Positions 53,412 to 62,186 of a DNA stretch of 64,000 nt are shown here, piece by piece. The DNA is taken from positions 215,301-279,300 of the forward strand of contig JAICWS010000001.1 of NCBI GenBank assembly GCA_025934695.1, in the 5' to 3' direction. This stretch comes from Alphaproteobacteria bacterium (lineage in GTDB: Bacteria; Pseudomonadota; Alphaproteobacteria; Micavibrionales; UBA2020). The notes below the pieces were generated by a model, which worked only from the letters and a program-made list of their open reading frames with translations, did not search any database and was not told the origin of the DNA. The translations under genes were made by a program, and so were the position numbers. The number at the start of each line of letters is the position of its first letter. The stretch's first letter is position 1.

Positions 53412-55355
53412 ATGCTCAGGTTCCTGCGTTCCGGCACCCATTCTGTGATTTTCAAGTACCTGTTTTTCGGCCTGATCCTGGGCGGAACGCTGGTCGGCGT
53501 CGCCTTGTTCGGCGTACAGGATGTTTTCCGGGGCGGCTTCCACACCGACACGGTCGCGAAGATCGGACATGAAGCGATTTCCAAAAGGGACGTCGACCGC
53601 CTCGTGTCGCAAACCCTGCGTGCGAAAAGAATGACGCGCGAAGACGCCTACCGCCAGGGCGTGCCGCTCGAGGAACTGCAGCGCGAGATCAACAGCCGGG
53701 TCTTCCTGCGCGCCGCCAGCGACATGGGCATCGTCGTTGACGACGCCACCGTGCGCCGCCAGATCGACAACCTCCTGAAGCCCGCGACCGATAAGGGCAT
53801 GACCGAAGCCCAGGCGCTCGACAACCTGCTGCAGAGCTTTGAGTTGAGCGAGGCCGGCCTTGTCGCGACGCTGAAATCCGAAATCGCGGTCGAGAACCTG
53901 TCGCACGCGCTGGCCGACGGCGCCTTCGCGCCGCCCGAGATGGTCAATGACTTCATGAAGTACCGCAACGAATGGCGCCGCGGCGATTATATCAAGCTGA
54001 CGTCCGCCGACGCCGAGGTGAAAGAGCCGTCCGACAGCGACTTGAAAGACATGTACCAGGCGGAAATGCAGATTCATTACATGCAGCCTGAATACCGCAA
54101 GTTCGCCGTTCTCGTCCTGAACGCGCAGTCGCTGCCGGGCGCCGTGCAGAAGCCCGTCGTGGACGCCAAGACCTTCTATGAACAGCACAAGCAGCAGTTC
54201 ACCGTTCCCGAGCAGCGTGTCATCTCGGAAGTGTCGGTAAGCGACGCGGCGCTGGCGCAGAGCATCTACACCAAAGCGGCCGCCAAGAAGGACCTTAAGG
54301 AACTCGCCGCACAGGCAGGCAAGGACAAGGCGCAGTTTGTTTCCGACACTTACACGCAGGATTCCTTCATTCCGGCGGAACTCGCCGACGATGTTTTCAA
54401 GGCGCCCGCGGGAACCGTTTTGCCGCCGAAACAGGCGTCGATGGGCCGCACTTTCGTCGCGCGCGTCGACAAGATCATTCCCGCTTCCGTCAAATCCTTT
54501 GACGAAGTCAAAGCCGATATCGAGAAAGCCCTCGCGGCGCAGAACCAGGGCCAGAACGGCGAAGCCGTTTATAAAATGGCCAACGATGTCGACGAGATGA
54601 TCGGCAGCGGCAAGTCGCTGGCCGAGGTCGCGCAGCATTACAACCTCAAAACCGTCGACTTCGATGCTGTGAGCGCACAGGGACAGGATCCCTCGGGCAA
54701 GCCCGTCGATCCCCATGGCGTCCCCGATTTCGACGCGGTCGTGAAAACCGCCTATAGCCTCGATAAAGGCTCGACCAGTCAGCCCGCGCAGGCAAAAAAC
54801 GGCGACTTCTTTGTGGTCGAGTTGCGTGACATCCAGGCGGCGCAGGCCAAGCCCTTCGAATCCGTCAAGGCCGACGTCGTCAAGGCATGGAAAGAAAAAC
54901 AGGCCGGCATGACGCTGGACGCGAAGGCCGACAAGATCATGCAGCGCCTGAACATGGGCGAGACGCTCGAAAAAGTGGCCGACGACTTGCACAAGCCGAT
55001 CCAGCACACCCCCCTTCTGCAACGCAATACGAAGCCGGATAAGTCCAGCCCCGTCGAGCCTGGTGTGGTGCTGGCGCTCTTTTCGATCGACAAGACAGGC
55101 CAGTCGACGGCTGTCCCCGGCCCCGGCGCGGTGACGATCCTGCGCCTGGTCGAGCGCAAGACGGACACGTCGAAAGCGCCCTCGAAGGAAGAAGCCGACG
55201 CGATGCAGTCGATGCTGAGCCAGTCGCTGCAAAGCGACCTGCTCGAGGAATACCGCAAGAGCCTGATGGCGAAATACAGCGTCACCATCGACATGGATTC
55301 CCTTAAACGGATGTATGCGCCCGCCGAAGGCGCAGAGGAAGACCAGCAGCAGTGA
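53412..55355 (+). CDS. ppiD: Membrane-anchored peptidyl-prolyl isomerase, PpiD/SurA-like
   Basis: This is a 647-residue periplasmic foldase. The N-terminal anchor is FKYLFFGLILGGTLVGVALFG, followed by a SurA-N-type chaperone region (HEAISKRDVDRLVSQTLRAK, LEELQREINSRVFLRAASDM). A parvulin-like domain spans roughly residues 220–340 (EQRVISEVSVSDAALAQSIY). A second degenerate unit follows (PDFDAVVKTAYSLDKGSTSQ). It assists outer-membrane and secreted proteins near SecYEG. In alphaproteobacteria it commonly lies beside tpiA, as here. The ATG at 53412 was taken since upstream residues are not signal-like. Confidence 0.9.
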   Translation: MLRFLRSGTHSVIFKYLFFGLILGGTLVGVALFGVQDVFRGGFHTDTVAKIGHEAISKRDVDRLVSQTLRAKRMTREDAYRQGVPLEELQREINSRVFLRAASDMGIVVDDATVRRQIDNLLKPATDKGMTEAQALDNLLQSFELSEAGLVATLKSEIAVENLSHALADGAFAPPEMVNDFMKYRNEWRRGDYIKLTSADAEVKEPSDSDLKDMYQAEMQIHYMQPEYRKFAVLVLNAQSLPGAVQKPVVDAKTFYEQHKQQFTVPEQRVISEVSVSDAALAQSIYTKAAAKKDLKELAAQAGKDKAQFVSDTYTQDSFIPAELADDVFKAPAGTVLPPKQASMGRTFVARVDKIIPASVKSFDEVKADIEKALAAQNQGQNGEAVYKMANDVDEMIGSGKSLAEVAQHYNLKTVDFDAVSAQGQDPSGKPVDPHGVPDFDAVVKTAYSLDKGSTSQPAQAKNGDFFVVELRDIQAAQAKPFESVKADVVKAWKEKQAGMTLDAKADKIMQRLNMGETLEKVADDLHKPIQHTPLLQRNTKPDKSSPVEPGVVLALFSIDKTGQSTAVPGPGAVTILRLVERKTDTSKAPSKEEADAMQSMLSQSLQSDLLEEYRKSLMAKYSVTIDMDSLKRMYAPAEGAEEDQQQ

Positions 55356-55394
55356 GGCCGGCCTAACCTCAACCGCCGCTATGCCGGGCTCTCT

Positions 55395-55434
55395 GCGGCG
55401 GACGAATCGCCGAAGCCAAAGGATCGTCCGCCGC
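55395..55434. terminator. GC-rich hairpin after ppiD
   Basis: GCGGCGGACGA and TCGTCCGCCGC form an 11-bp perfect stem with an 18-base loop, 40 bases after the ppiD stop. There is no U-run, so it may be a Rho-dependent or stabilising structure. Confidence 0.45.
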
Positions 55435-55537
55435 GGGCGAGCGCCGTAGTTCTTCCGGAAAATTTGCTCTCGAGGAACCCGGCTTTGGTTCCATCGTTAA
55501 TCCTGTAAGGCACAAATCACTTTACAGGAGAGCTCCC

Positions 55538-55966
55538 ATGAAAAACCTCGCAAAAATGCTGGGTCTGACCATGATTCTCGGCGCATTCCTTTCCGCGGCC
55601 CCGGCTCGGGCATGGTACGACCAGGACGGCAACTGGCACAGCGGCGGATGGCATCGCATGGAAGAGAGCCGCGTGTTCTTTCGCGATAGCGATAGGACAT
55701 TCCTGAGAGGCTACGTCAATCATAGCAGTGTCTTCTGTCCCCTTTCGGGTTATCGCCGCGGTTGCGTGCAACGTCCGCAAAATGTCGTCTTCTACCAGCC
55801 CGGCAGCGTCATCCCGAGGGACGTCGCCTATACCGAGTTGCCCGAGTCCGTTTCCGCGCGTCTTCCCGCGGCGCCGGAGGGTACGATTTACGTCCGCGCG
55901 AACGACAATATCTATCTGATGAACCGGCGCAACCACATGGTCATCGACGCCATGAATATATTCTGA
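55538..55966 (+). CDS. Hypothetical secreted protein
   Basis: This 142-residue protein has a signal peptide (MKNLAKMLGLTMILGAFLSA, then APARA) and a Trp/His-rich start to the mature part (WYDQDGNWHSGGWHRMEESR). It contains two Cys (VFCPLSGYRRGCVQ) and a C-terminal segment IYVRANDNIYLMNRRNHMVI that looks like the RcnB/DUF1236-type ending. ACAGGAGAG lies before the ATG. It is inferred to be periplasmic; the role is unknown. Confidence 0.65.
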   Translation: MKNLAKMLGLTMILGAFLSAAPARAWYDQDGNWHSGGWHRMEESRVFFRDSDRTFLRGYVNHSSVFCPLSGYRRGCVQRPQNVVFYQPGSVIPRDVAYTELPESVSARLPAAPEGTIYVRANDNIYLMNRRNHMVIDAMNIF

Positions 55967-56050
55967 ACAACAAACCAATAACACAGCGGCAGGGTCTTCT
56001 TTCCGAACCCGGAAAGCAGGCCCTGCCCTCAACCTTAGAGGGTGAACGTC

Positions 56051-56740
56051 ATGCAACAACCGCCGCTTCAGGCCGATGATTTGAATGTCCGCCTCGGCGC
56101 CGAAACGCCGGTGCGTCTTTACATGGAAAACGCCATGCTGTCTGGCGATCTTTATATCCCGCCGGACGCCATGGGGCTCGTCGTCTTCGCGCATGGCAGC
56201 GGCAGCAGCCGCTTCAGCCCGCGCAACCGTTTCGTCGCCCGCGAGTTGAACGAGGCGCATTTGGGCACCTTTCTCGTCGACCTGCTGACGCCGGAAGAAG
56301 AAACGGCGGACGCCGCGACAGGCTATTTCCGCTTCGACATTCCGCGTCTCGCGCAACGGCTTGTCCAGATCACCGAGTGGACGGAAACCCAGGAAGATCT
56401 GGCGAAGTTTCCGCTCGGCTTCTTCGGCGCCAGCACCGGCGCGGGCGCGGCCCTCATCGCGGCGGCGCGCCGCTCGGATCTTGTCCGCGCCGTGGTGTCG
56501 CGCGGGGGACGCCCCGACCTTGCAGGACCCTATCTTGAAAAAGTCGCGGCGCCGACGCTGCTGATCGTCGGCGGTTTCGATGAGCCCGTGATCGACATGA
56601 ATAAGGAGGCCGAACGCAAGATGCGCTGCGCGACCGAGCTGAAGATCGTGCCGAACGCGACGCATCTGTTCGAGGAGCCCGGCGCCCTTGACGAAGTCGC
56701 CCAGCTCGCGACCGACTGGTTCCGGCGCTTCCTGCGTTAG
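56051..56740 (+). CDS. Alpha/beta hydrolase, dienelactone-hydrolase-like
   Basis: This is a 229-residue hydrolase with VVFAHGSGSSRFSPRNRFVA, LLTPEEET, FRFDIPRLAQRL, the nucleophile position GFFGASTGAGAAL and RGGRPDLAG, then LIVGGFDEPVI and NATHLFEEPG with the catalytic His. The group is that of hydrolases often fused to a phosphoribosyltransferase; here the hydrolase stands alone. The start at 56051 has AGAGG 8 bases upstream; a GTG at 56042 is possible. The substrate is unknown. Confidence 0.85.
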   Translation: MQQPPLQADDLNVRLGAETPVRLYMENAMLSGDLYIPPDAMGLVVFAHGSGSSRFSPRNRFVARELNEAHLGTFLVDLLTPEEETADAATGYFRFDIPRLAQRLVQITEWTETQEDLAKFPLGFFGASTGAGAALIAAARRSDLVRAVVSRGGRPDLAGPYLEKVAAPTLLIVGGFDEPVIDMNKEAERKMRCATELKIVPNATHLFEEPGALDEVAQLATDWFRRFLR

Positions 56741-56754
56741 CTCTAACAACCGCC

Positions 56755-56853
56755 CCACCCCGACGAAAGTCGGGGTCCAGTTCATTCAACCTCTACCTCA
56801 TAAATTTAGCGATAGAAGTTGTATAAACTGGCCCCCGACTTTCTTCGGGATGG
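56755..56853. repeat. Family A palindromic element, copy 4 (decayed end)
   Basis: This 99-bp copy has the same orientation of the centre as copy 3. The right arm carries changes (TTCTTCGGGATGG) that break the symmetry with the left arm. It lies between convergent genes. Confidence 0.88.
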
Positions 56854-56873
56854 GACATGCTTTAAGTGATTTT

Positions 56874-57779
56874 TTAAATGCCTGGCGCCGGGAGTTTTTT
56901 CTTGGGCCCGGCGTCGCCGGCGCAGCCGCCTTGGCGGATGAGTTCGGCGTGCGCCGCTTCGATGCGCTCGGACGCGTCGAGCTCGGAAAAGGATTTCATC
57001 GACTGGCTTTCCGCGCGGGTTTCCAGGTTGGCGGAAATCTGGGTGTAAGTGCGCGACGAAAAATTGAATATCTCCGTGACGCGGTACCCGATGGCTTCCT
57101 TGATGCTCACATGCGCGATTTCATCGGGCGCGACGAGCTTCCAGCCCGGATCCGCCGGCGGCGGGAGTTCGGACGCGGTCTTGCCGCGGATCATCGCCGC
57201 AAGCGCCGGGAATTCCTTTTCGGCGACATCGGCGGGGGTGTTCATCGTCGCGTTGGCGGCGGCGACGTTCGCCCCCTTTTCGATCAGGTAAGCGGCCAGG
57301 TTTGCATAGCCCTTCATCGCCGCGAAATGCAGCGCCGTATTGCCGTCCTTCAACTGCGCGTTGACGTCGGCACCGTGCTCGACCAGCAGCTTTACGATGT
57401 CGCCCGCGCCTTCGCTTGCGGCGGAAATGATCTCGGGGTCGCGGTATTCGTTGCCGCCGGTGATGCGCGCACCGGCTTCCAGCAGCGCCCGCGTCATTTC
57501 CACGTTCTTCTTTTGCACGGCCAGCATCAGGGGCGGCCTGTTGTATTTCCCGGGCGTATTCGGGTCGGCGCCCTTTTCAAGCAGCAGCTTGGCGATATCG
57601 GCGCGGTTCCGGTTGGCCGCCCACCAGAGCATGGGTCCGCGCTCGTAATCGAATTTATAGGTGGCATTGACGTCCCCGCCGGCCGCGATCCGTTTCTCAA
57701 CTTCCTCAAGCTGGCTGTTGTAGTTGATGGCCGTGCCGAGGCTCCGGTTGCGCCGGTCCTGCTTGCGGAAAATACTCAT
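56874..57779 (-). CDS. Ankyrin protein with shared C-terminal domain, copy 1
   Basis: This 301-residue soluble protein has four to five ankyrin repeats (about 20–195): PMLWWAANRNRADIAKLLLE, PPLMLAVQKKNVEMTRALLE, PEIISAASEGAGDIVKLLVE and TALHFAAMKGYANLAAYLIE. A separate domain of about 80 residues follows: GWKLVAPDEIAHVSIKEAIG, TEIFNFSSRTYTQI and LETRAESQSMKSF. The same domain ends the upstream gene's product. The start overlaps that gene's stop by 4 bases, so the two proteins are made together. No domain name comes to mind for the C-terminal part. Confidence 0.82.
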   Translation of the reverse strand: MSIFRKQDRRNRSLGTAINYNSQLEEVEKRIAAGGDVNATYKFDYERGPMLWWAANRNRADIAKLLLEKGADPNTPGKYNRPPLMLAVQKKNVEMTRALLEAGARITGGNEYRDPEIISAASEGAGDIVKLLVEHGADVNAQLKDGNTALHFAAMKGYANLAAYLIEKGANVAAANATMNTPADVAEKEFPALAAMIRGKTASELPPPADPGWKLVAPDEIAHVSIKEAIGYRVTEIFNFSSRTYTQISANLETRAESQSMKSFSELDASERIEAAHAELIRQGGCAGDAGPKKKLPAPGI

Positions 57780-58615
57780 GGTGTGCCTCCCTGCGGGCGC
57801 GCAAGCGTCGGCTTATCGAGTTTTTTGACGGCGTCCGCCGCTGCGCCGCCCAGGCGCGTCAGCGCTTCCTGCGCGCGGTCAAGCGCGCTGCGGTCGGTGA
57901 ACTCGTCGAAGAACCGCAAGGACTGGCTCTCGGCCCCGGTTTCAAGATTGCGGGCGATGCGGGTGTAGATGCCTGCTCCGAAATTGAAGATCTCGGTCAG
58001 GCGATAGCCGATCTCCGCCTTCTCCGAGACGTTCGAGACCTCGTCGCGCGCGGTCAGGCGCCAGCCCTCTGCGGAGGCCTTGGGCGCGGCCGGCTCTTTG
58101 TTTTTCGCCGCGAACTTCTGAATCGCTTCGGCGACGCGAGGGTAATACGTATGCGCGGCATCGGCCGCCGTGTTCATGCGATTGTCGGCGATATCAGGAT
58201 CGGCACCCTTGTCGAGCAGCAACTTCACGATCTCGCCGCGTCCGCGCGAGGCTGCCTCATGCAGGGCCGTGCAGCCGTCAGACCGAACATCATTCAGCCG
58301 GGCGCCGCGCTCGATGAGCGCCTTGACGGTATCGATATCCGCATAAGCGGCGGCGCGCATCAGGCAGGTACGCCTGATGCCATCGGCGGCATTCGGGTTG
58401 GCGTTCGCCTTTAAAAGCACCCGGGCGCCAGCGCCAAAGCCGGCGTCGAGTACCCGCATCAGCGGCGTGTCGGAATCACCGTCGCCGGCATCTTCGACAT
58501 CGGCGCCCGCCGCAATCGCCTCTTCCATTCTCTCCACGTCACTATCCTTGCAGGCGCGGCGCAGGCGGCGCTGGAGTTTTTGCTTTTCGGTCGCGAAGAA
58601 ACCCATGGAAGTCAA
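57776..58615 (-). CDS. Ankyrin protein with shared C-terminal domain, copy 2
   Basis: This 279-residue paralogue of the downstream gene has ankyrin repeats at about 15–165 (TPLMRVLDAGFGAGARVLLK, TCLMRAAAYADIDTVKALIE, TALHEAASRGRGEIVKLLLD). The shared domain has GWRLTARDEVSNVSEKAEIG, TEIFNFGAGIYTRI and NLETGAESQSLRFFDEF. The ankyrin part has diverged while the C-terminal domain is more conserved, so that domain is under stronger constraint. The start may be at MGFFATEK (58606). Confidence 0.82.
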   Translation of the reverse strand: MTSMGFFATEKQKLQRRLRRACKDSDVERMEEAIAAGADVEDAGDGDSDTPLMRVLDAGFGAGARVLLKANANPNAADGIRRTCLMRAAAYADIDTVKALIERGARLNDVRSDGCTALHEAASRGRGEIVKLLLDKGADPDIADNRMNTAADAAHTYYPRVAEAIQKFAAKNKEPAAPKASAEGWRLTARDEVSNVSEKAEIGYRLTEIFNFGAGIYTRIARNLETGAESQSLRFFDEFTDRSALDRAQEALTRLGGAAADAVKKLDKPTLARPQGGTP

Positions 58616-58794
58616 CGGCCCTTGATTAACATATGGCGGCGATTTTATTCATAACATCGCCCACTGTCAAACGGGCATCGAGATGCTAATTTATGTAAAC
58701 TATGCTATACTAAATTATAGGATTGGCGGCGGATTTGCATTCTTTTCCCGGCATTTGATAGACTGGCGCTGCCATTTCCTGAAAGGATGCCCGC

Positions 58795-59736
58795 ATGGAA
58801 AATCCCGTCGAAGATAAAGGCGTTGGCTCGGCCTATCATTACACTTCCGCCGAAGGCTGGACGCCGGGCAATCTCGATTTCTTCGTGGTGCCGCAGCGCC
58901 AATATACGCCCGAAGACCACGAGATCTGGAAGATTTTATACAAACGGCAGGAGCAGATCCTTCCCAACCGCGCCATCAGCCTGTTCATGGACAGCCTCTC
59001 CACGCTCGGCATCAACCGCGAGCGCATCCCCGACTTTAACGAAGTGAACGAGATTTTGAAGAAGCGCACCGGCTGGCAGGTCGTGGCCGTCCCGGGCCTG
59101 ATCCCGGAAGAACCGTTCTTCGAGCTGCTGGCGAACCGCCGCTTTCCGGCGGGGAATTTCATCCGCCAGCGCGAGCAACTCGACTATATCCAGGAACCCG
59201 ATGTGTTTCATGACCTGTTCGGCCATGTGCCGATCCTGGCCGATCCCGTCTTCGGCGATTACATGGAAGCCTACGGCAAGGGCGGCCTCAAGGCCGCGAA
59301 GCTGGGCACGGTCGACAAGCTGGCGCGGCTTTACTGGTACACGGTGGAATTCGGCCTGATCCGCGAGCCCAAGGGATTGCGCATCTACGGCGCTGGCATC
59401 CTGTCGTCGAATACCGAGTCCGTCTTCAGCCTTGAAAGCCCCTCGCCGCACCGCATCGGCTTTAACCTTCGGCGCATGCTCCAGACCCATTACCAGATCG
59501 ACGATTTCCAGGATAATTACTTCGTCATCGACAGTTTCAAACAGCTCTTCGACGAGACCTATGAAGACTTCACGCCGCTCTATGCCGAACTGAAGGGCAA
59601 GCCCGAATATTCTGCCGGCATGCTTCTGCCCACGGATAATGTGATCACCAAAGGTACCGGCGAATATGCCCGCGACGCCGCACGTCGCCGCGCCGAGCGC
59701 AAGAAAAAGGCGCAGGAAACGGTGAAGCAGGCCTAG
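58795..59736 (+). CDS. phhA: Phenylalanine 4-hydroxylase
   Basis: This is a 313-residue non-haem iron, tetrahydropterin-dependent enzyme that converts phenylalanine to tyrosine. The core has LPNRAISLFMDSLSTLGI, GWQVVAVPGLIPEEPFFELL, RREQ-like FIRQREQLDYIQEPDVFHDL, the two His ligands in DVFHDLFGHVP and the Glu in YTVEFGLI, then YGAGILSSNTES. Bacterial enzymes lack the regulatory domain, as here. The C-terminal 40 residues are extra and basic. It converges with and overlaps the OmpR-type gene by 4 bases. TGCTATACT at 58703 may be an extended −10 element. Confidence 0.94.
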   Translation: MENPVEDKGVGSAYHYTSAEGWTPGNLDFFVVPQRQYTPEDHEIWKILYKRQEQILPNRAISLFMDSLSTLGINRERIPDFNEVNEILKKRTGWQVVAVPGLIPEEPFFELLANRRFPAGNFIRQREQLDYIQEPDVFHDLFGHVPILADPVFGDYMEAYGKGGLKAAKLGTVDKLARLYWYTVEFGLIREPKGLRIYGAGILSSNTESVFSLESPSPHRIGFNLRRMLQTHYQIDDFQDNYFVIDSFKQLFDETYEDFTPLYAELKGKPEYSAGMLLPTDNVITKGTGEYARDAARRRAERKKKAQETVKQA

Positions 59737-60413
59737 CCGTTCCGGTAGCCGTCGGCCGCCGAGACGATGATCTGGGGCGCGTCCGAGTCTTTTTCGATTT
59801 TTCGCCGCAGCTGCGAGATATGCCAGGGCACAAGCTGGGTTTCACCCGCCGGATGGCCGGTCCAGCAATATTCCATTAGCTCCGCGGGTTTCACGGTGCG
59901 GCCCTTATTTCCGGAGAAATGGCGCAGGATGCCGATGTCGCGGAAGTTCAGCTCGATGGCGTCGCCGCCGCGCTCGGCCCGCAACTGTCCTGGATAGACG
60001 CGAATATCGCCGATGTCGAAGTATTCGGCGTAAAGGGCCGGATTGTCGCGCGCGATGCAGCGCCGGGCGCTGCCGCGCATCTTTGCCGCGATGTCGGACA
60101 GGTCGTAGGGCTTGGCGATATAGCCGTTGGCGCCCGCTTCCATGCCGGAGGCGAAATCCTTCTCTTCCGATTTCGACGTCACCATGATGATAGTCAGCTT
60201 CGGGTCGCTTTTGCGGATTTCCTTGCAAACCTCGATGCCCGAAAGATCGTCCATCATGACGTCGAGACACAGGATGTCGGGCTGGAATTCGCGGTATTTG
60301 GCCAGCGCTTCGCGGCCGCTGTTGGCGCGAACCGTCTCGAACCCCTCCTTGTCGAGCAGCGAGGTCAGCATCGACTGCATCTTGGGGTTATCTTCGGCGA
60401 CAAGCACTTTCAT
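59733..60413 (-). CDS. OmpR-type response regulator
   Basis: This 226-residue regulator has a receiver (MKVLVAEDNPKMQSMLTSLL, phospho-Asp in DILCLDVMMDDLSG, KPYDLSD) and a winged-helix output (AIELNFRDIGILRHFSGN, VPWHISQLRRKIEKDSDAPQ). It ends in IIVSAADGYRNG. It is the only receiver in the window with a DNA-binding domain, hence the natural output for orphan kinases. The start at 60413 is where the receiver begins; the frame extends upstream without coding character. No kinase is adjacent. Confidence 0.88.
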   Translation of the reverse strand: MKVLVAEDNPKMQSMLTSLLDKEGFETVRANSGREALAKYREFQPDILCLDVMMDDLSGIEVCKEIRKSDPKLTIIMVTSKSEEKDFASGMEAGANGYIAKPYDLSDIAAKMRGSARRCIARDNPALYAEYFDIGDIRVYPGQLRAERGGDAIELNFRDIGILRHFSGNKGRTVKPAELMEYCWTGHPAGETQLVPWHISQLRRKIEKDSDAPQIIVSAADGYRNG

Positions 60414-60430
60414 GAGAAATTCGTTCCGTT

Positions 60431-61075
60431 CTAATGCGTCAGCACGAGCTTGGGCAACTGATGCGTCGCGTCCCAGAGTTTCGGCGCCGGCGTCGACGTC
60501 AACACGTCCTTGTCGAAATCGACGAGTTCCCAGGCGCCGGAGGTGATGTCCTGCTCGAGCTGCCGCGGTCCCCAGCTGAAGTAGCCTTTCACCACGATAT
60601 ACCATTTGGGCGCCGGTTTGGCGCTTTTCAGTTTTGCCACGGCTTCGGCGCCTTCGACCACCCCAATGCCGGCGTCCTGCATCGGCAGCGTCTCGGGCAA
60701 TTGCACGTCGAGCGAATGCAAGGCGAAGACCTTCGTGGGCTCAACCGGCCCGCCGAAGCCTGGCGCGCCTTTTGCCCCCGGCGCATTCACGGCCAGGGCC
60801 AGCGCGCCGCCGCGGTCGTCGCGGATGATGAACAGAACTTTCTTCTGAAGGTCCGGCCTGGGCATCGCCGCCGTCGCGACGAGGAACCGGTGCTGTCCCT
60901 GCATCGGCGCGCCGCTGAAGACCCAGGAGATCGCGAGCAGCGCGGCGCCGAGAAGCACGAAACCGTAAGAGCTGAGGAAGCTTTCTTTCTTCTTTTCCGG
61001 CGGTTTGTCGCCCTGCGGCTGAGCCTCCGGCTTCGGCCGGGCCTTGCGGAGGTTCATGAGGTTCGACAGGGTCAT
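60431..61075 (-). CDS. YqgE/AlgH-family protein with N-terminal membrane anchor
   Basis: This 214-residue protein has a Lys/Pro-rich start, a membrane helix near residues 36–54 (SYGFVLLGAALLAISWVFSG), then the YqgE core: RFLVATAAMPRPDLQKKVLF, GALALAVNAPG, GGPVEPTKVFALHS and GYFSWGPRQLEQDITSGAW. The family is normally soluble (about 185 residues) and its function unknown. The anchor is unusual. It lies 17 bases before the OmpR-type gene and 10 bases after the acetyltransferase-like gene on the same strand. Confidence 0.8.
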   Translation of the reverse strand: MTLSNLMNLRKARPKPEAQPQGDKPPEKKKESFLSSYGFVLLGAALLAISWVFSGAPMQGQHRFLVATAAMPRPDLQKKVLFIIRDDRGGALALAVNAPGAKGAPGFGGPVEPTKVFALHSLDVQLPETLPMQDAGIGVVEGAEAVAKLKSAKPAPKWYIVVKGYFSWGPRQLEQDITSGAWELVDFDKDVLTSTPAPKLWDATHQLPKLVLTH

Positions 61076-61085
61076 CGTATCGTTT

Positions 61086-61814
61086 TTAAGGGTTAAACTT
61101 TTCGCGGAAGGTCTTGAGGCCGTGCGCGGGGTTCGGAACGGCGGGATCGCCGAAATCCAGGCCCGAGACTTTCTTGACCTCGTCGTGGAGCATCGTCGTC
61201 AGCACGCATTTGCTGAAATCGAGCTCGAATTCCTCGCCGGTTTTCTTGTTCTTGACGGTGGGATTCTTCTCCCCGTCGAGATAGAGCTTGGCGAAATGCG
61301 GCATGCTTTCGATGCCGAGCTGGAACCACTCGACGTCCATCTCCTGCCCCGGCTGCATCGTCGCGTTGACCTTGTCGGCGAGTTCCTTGGGGATGGCCCA
61401 GAGCGTCGCGCCCTCTTTCAGGTAGACGTGCTTGGAATGCTCGTTGCCCTTAACGATCTCGATCGCGAAACGGTCTTCCGGCGGTTCAAGCAGATAGGCG
61501 CGCATGATGTGCGCCGCCATAAGGGGCTTGAACAGCCCGATGCCTTCGAGAGCGACACGGACCGAGCCGATTTCCGACCATTTGTGCACGTCTTCGCCCT
61601 TGTCGTCTTTTACGACGAGGGGATAATGGATGCTGGAGGCGACGATCTTGCCCTTTTCGTCCTCGATCAGCGTAACGGCGCCCGACGCGATGCGCTCCTT
61701 CCAGAGCTCGGGATCGCGCTTGGCGACAAACTTGTGCTCGTTCTCGCTGTAGAAATCAAAGATCTTGTCTTCGTCGGCGGCGGTGGAAAACCGCACATAG
61801 AGCTTCCTGGCCAT
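61086..61814 (-). CDS. GNAT-fold-like protein
   Basis: This 242-residue protein has an opening KLYVRFSTAADEDKIFDFYS, then VTLIEDEKGKIVASSIHYPL, WSEIGSVRVALEGIGLFKPL and EIVKGNEHSKHVYLKEGATL. The order resembles an acetyltransferase fold, with the cofactor loop weakly conserved (IGLFKPLMAAHIMRAYLLEP). The C-terminal 60 residues are separate. GGGGTG lies 6 bases before the ATG at 61814; a GTG at 61823 is possible. It is probably cotranscribed with the YqgE-like gene. Confidence 0.55.
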   Translation of the reverse strand: MARKLYVRFSTAADEDKIFDFYSENEHKFVAKRDPELWKERIASGAVTLIEDEKGKIVASSIHYPLVVKDDKGEDVHKWSEIGSVRVALEGIGLFKPLMAAHIMRAYLLEPPEDRFAIEIVKGNEHSKHVYLKEGATLWAIPKELADKVNATMQPGQEMDVEWFQLGIESMPHFAKLYLDGEKNPTVKNKKTGEEFELDFSKCVLTTMLHDEVKKVSGLDFGDPAVPNPAHGLKTFREKFNP

Positions 61815-61903
61815 TAAAGTCACCCCAAGTAAAGACGTTTAACCCCTTTATTACGGCCAATTTTTAGCTATAGTACCAGACGGTTAGCCGAGGTCTATAG
61901 CCA

Positions 61904-62173
61904 ATGTCGCAGGATAACGTGAAATCCTTCGAGCTCGAGGCGTACAAGAAAAAGCTCTCGAAGCTCAGCACCCAGAAGGAGGTCGAAGACGGTGAATTCG
62001 CCGATGCGGTTTACACTGCGATCAGCCGCTTTGGCGTCGATGAAGATGCGTTTCGCGATACTTTCGGCCTGTCCAAGGGCGCGGTCGAGCGATGGACCAT
62101 GCGCAAGAACCTGCCCCAGCCGGGCGTGCGTCCACGCGTCCTGGGTTGGATTCTGCAAAAACTTTCCGGTTGA
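61904..62173 (+). CDS. Small putative helix-turn-helix protein
   Basis: This 89-residue protein has a Lys-rich N-terminal helix (ELEAYKKKLSKLSTQKEVED) followed by an HTH-like segment: ADAVYTAISRFGVDEDAFRD, FGLSKGAVERWTMRKNLPQP and a closing RPRVLGWILQKLSG helix. The GLSKGAVERWTMRKN pattern is like XRE or MerR recognition helices. Its target is unknown. It is divergent from the acetyltransferase-like gene and convergent with the desaturase gene. Confidence 0.6.
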   Translation: MSQDNVKSFELEAYKKKLSKLSTQKEVEDGEFADAVYTAISRFGVDEDAFRDTFGLSKGAVERWTMRKNLPQPGVRPRVLGWILQKLSG

Positions 62174-62186
62174 ATTACGGTAAAAG

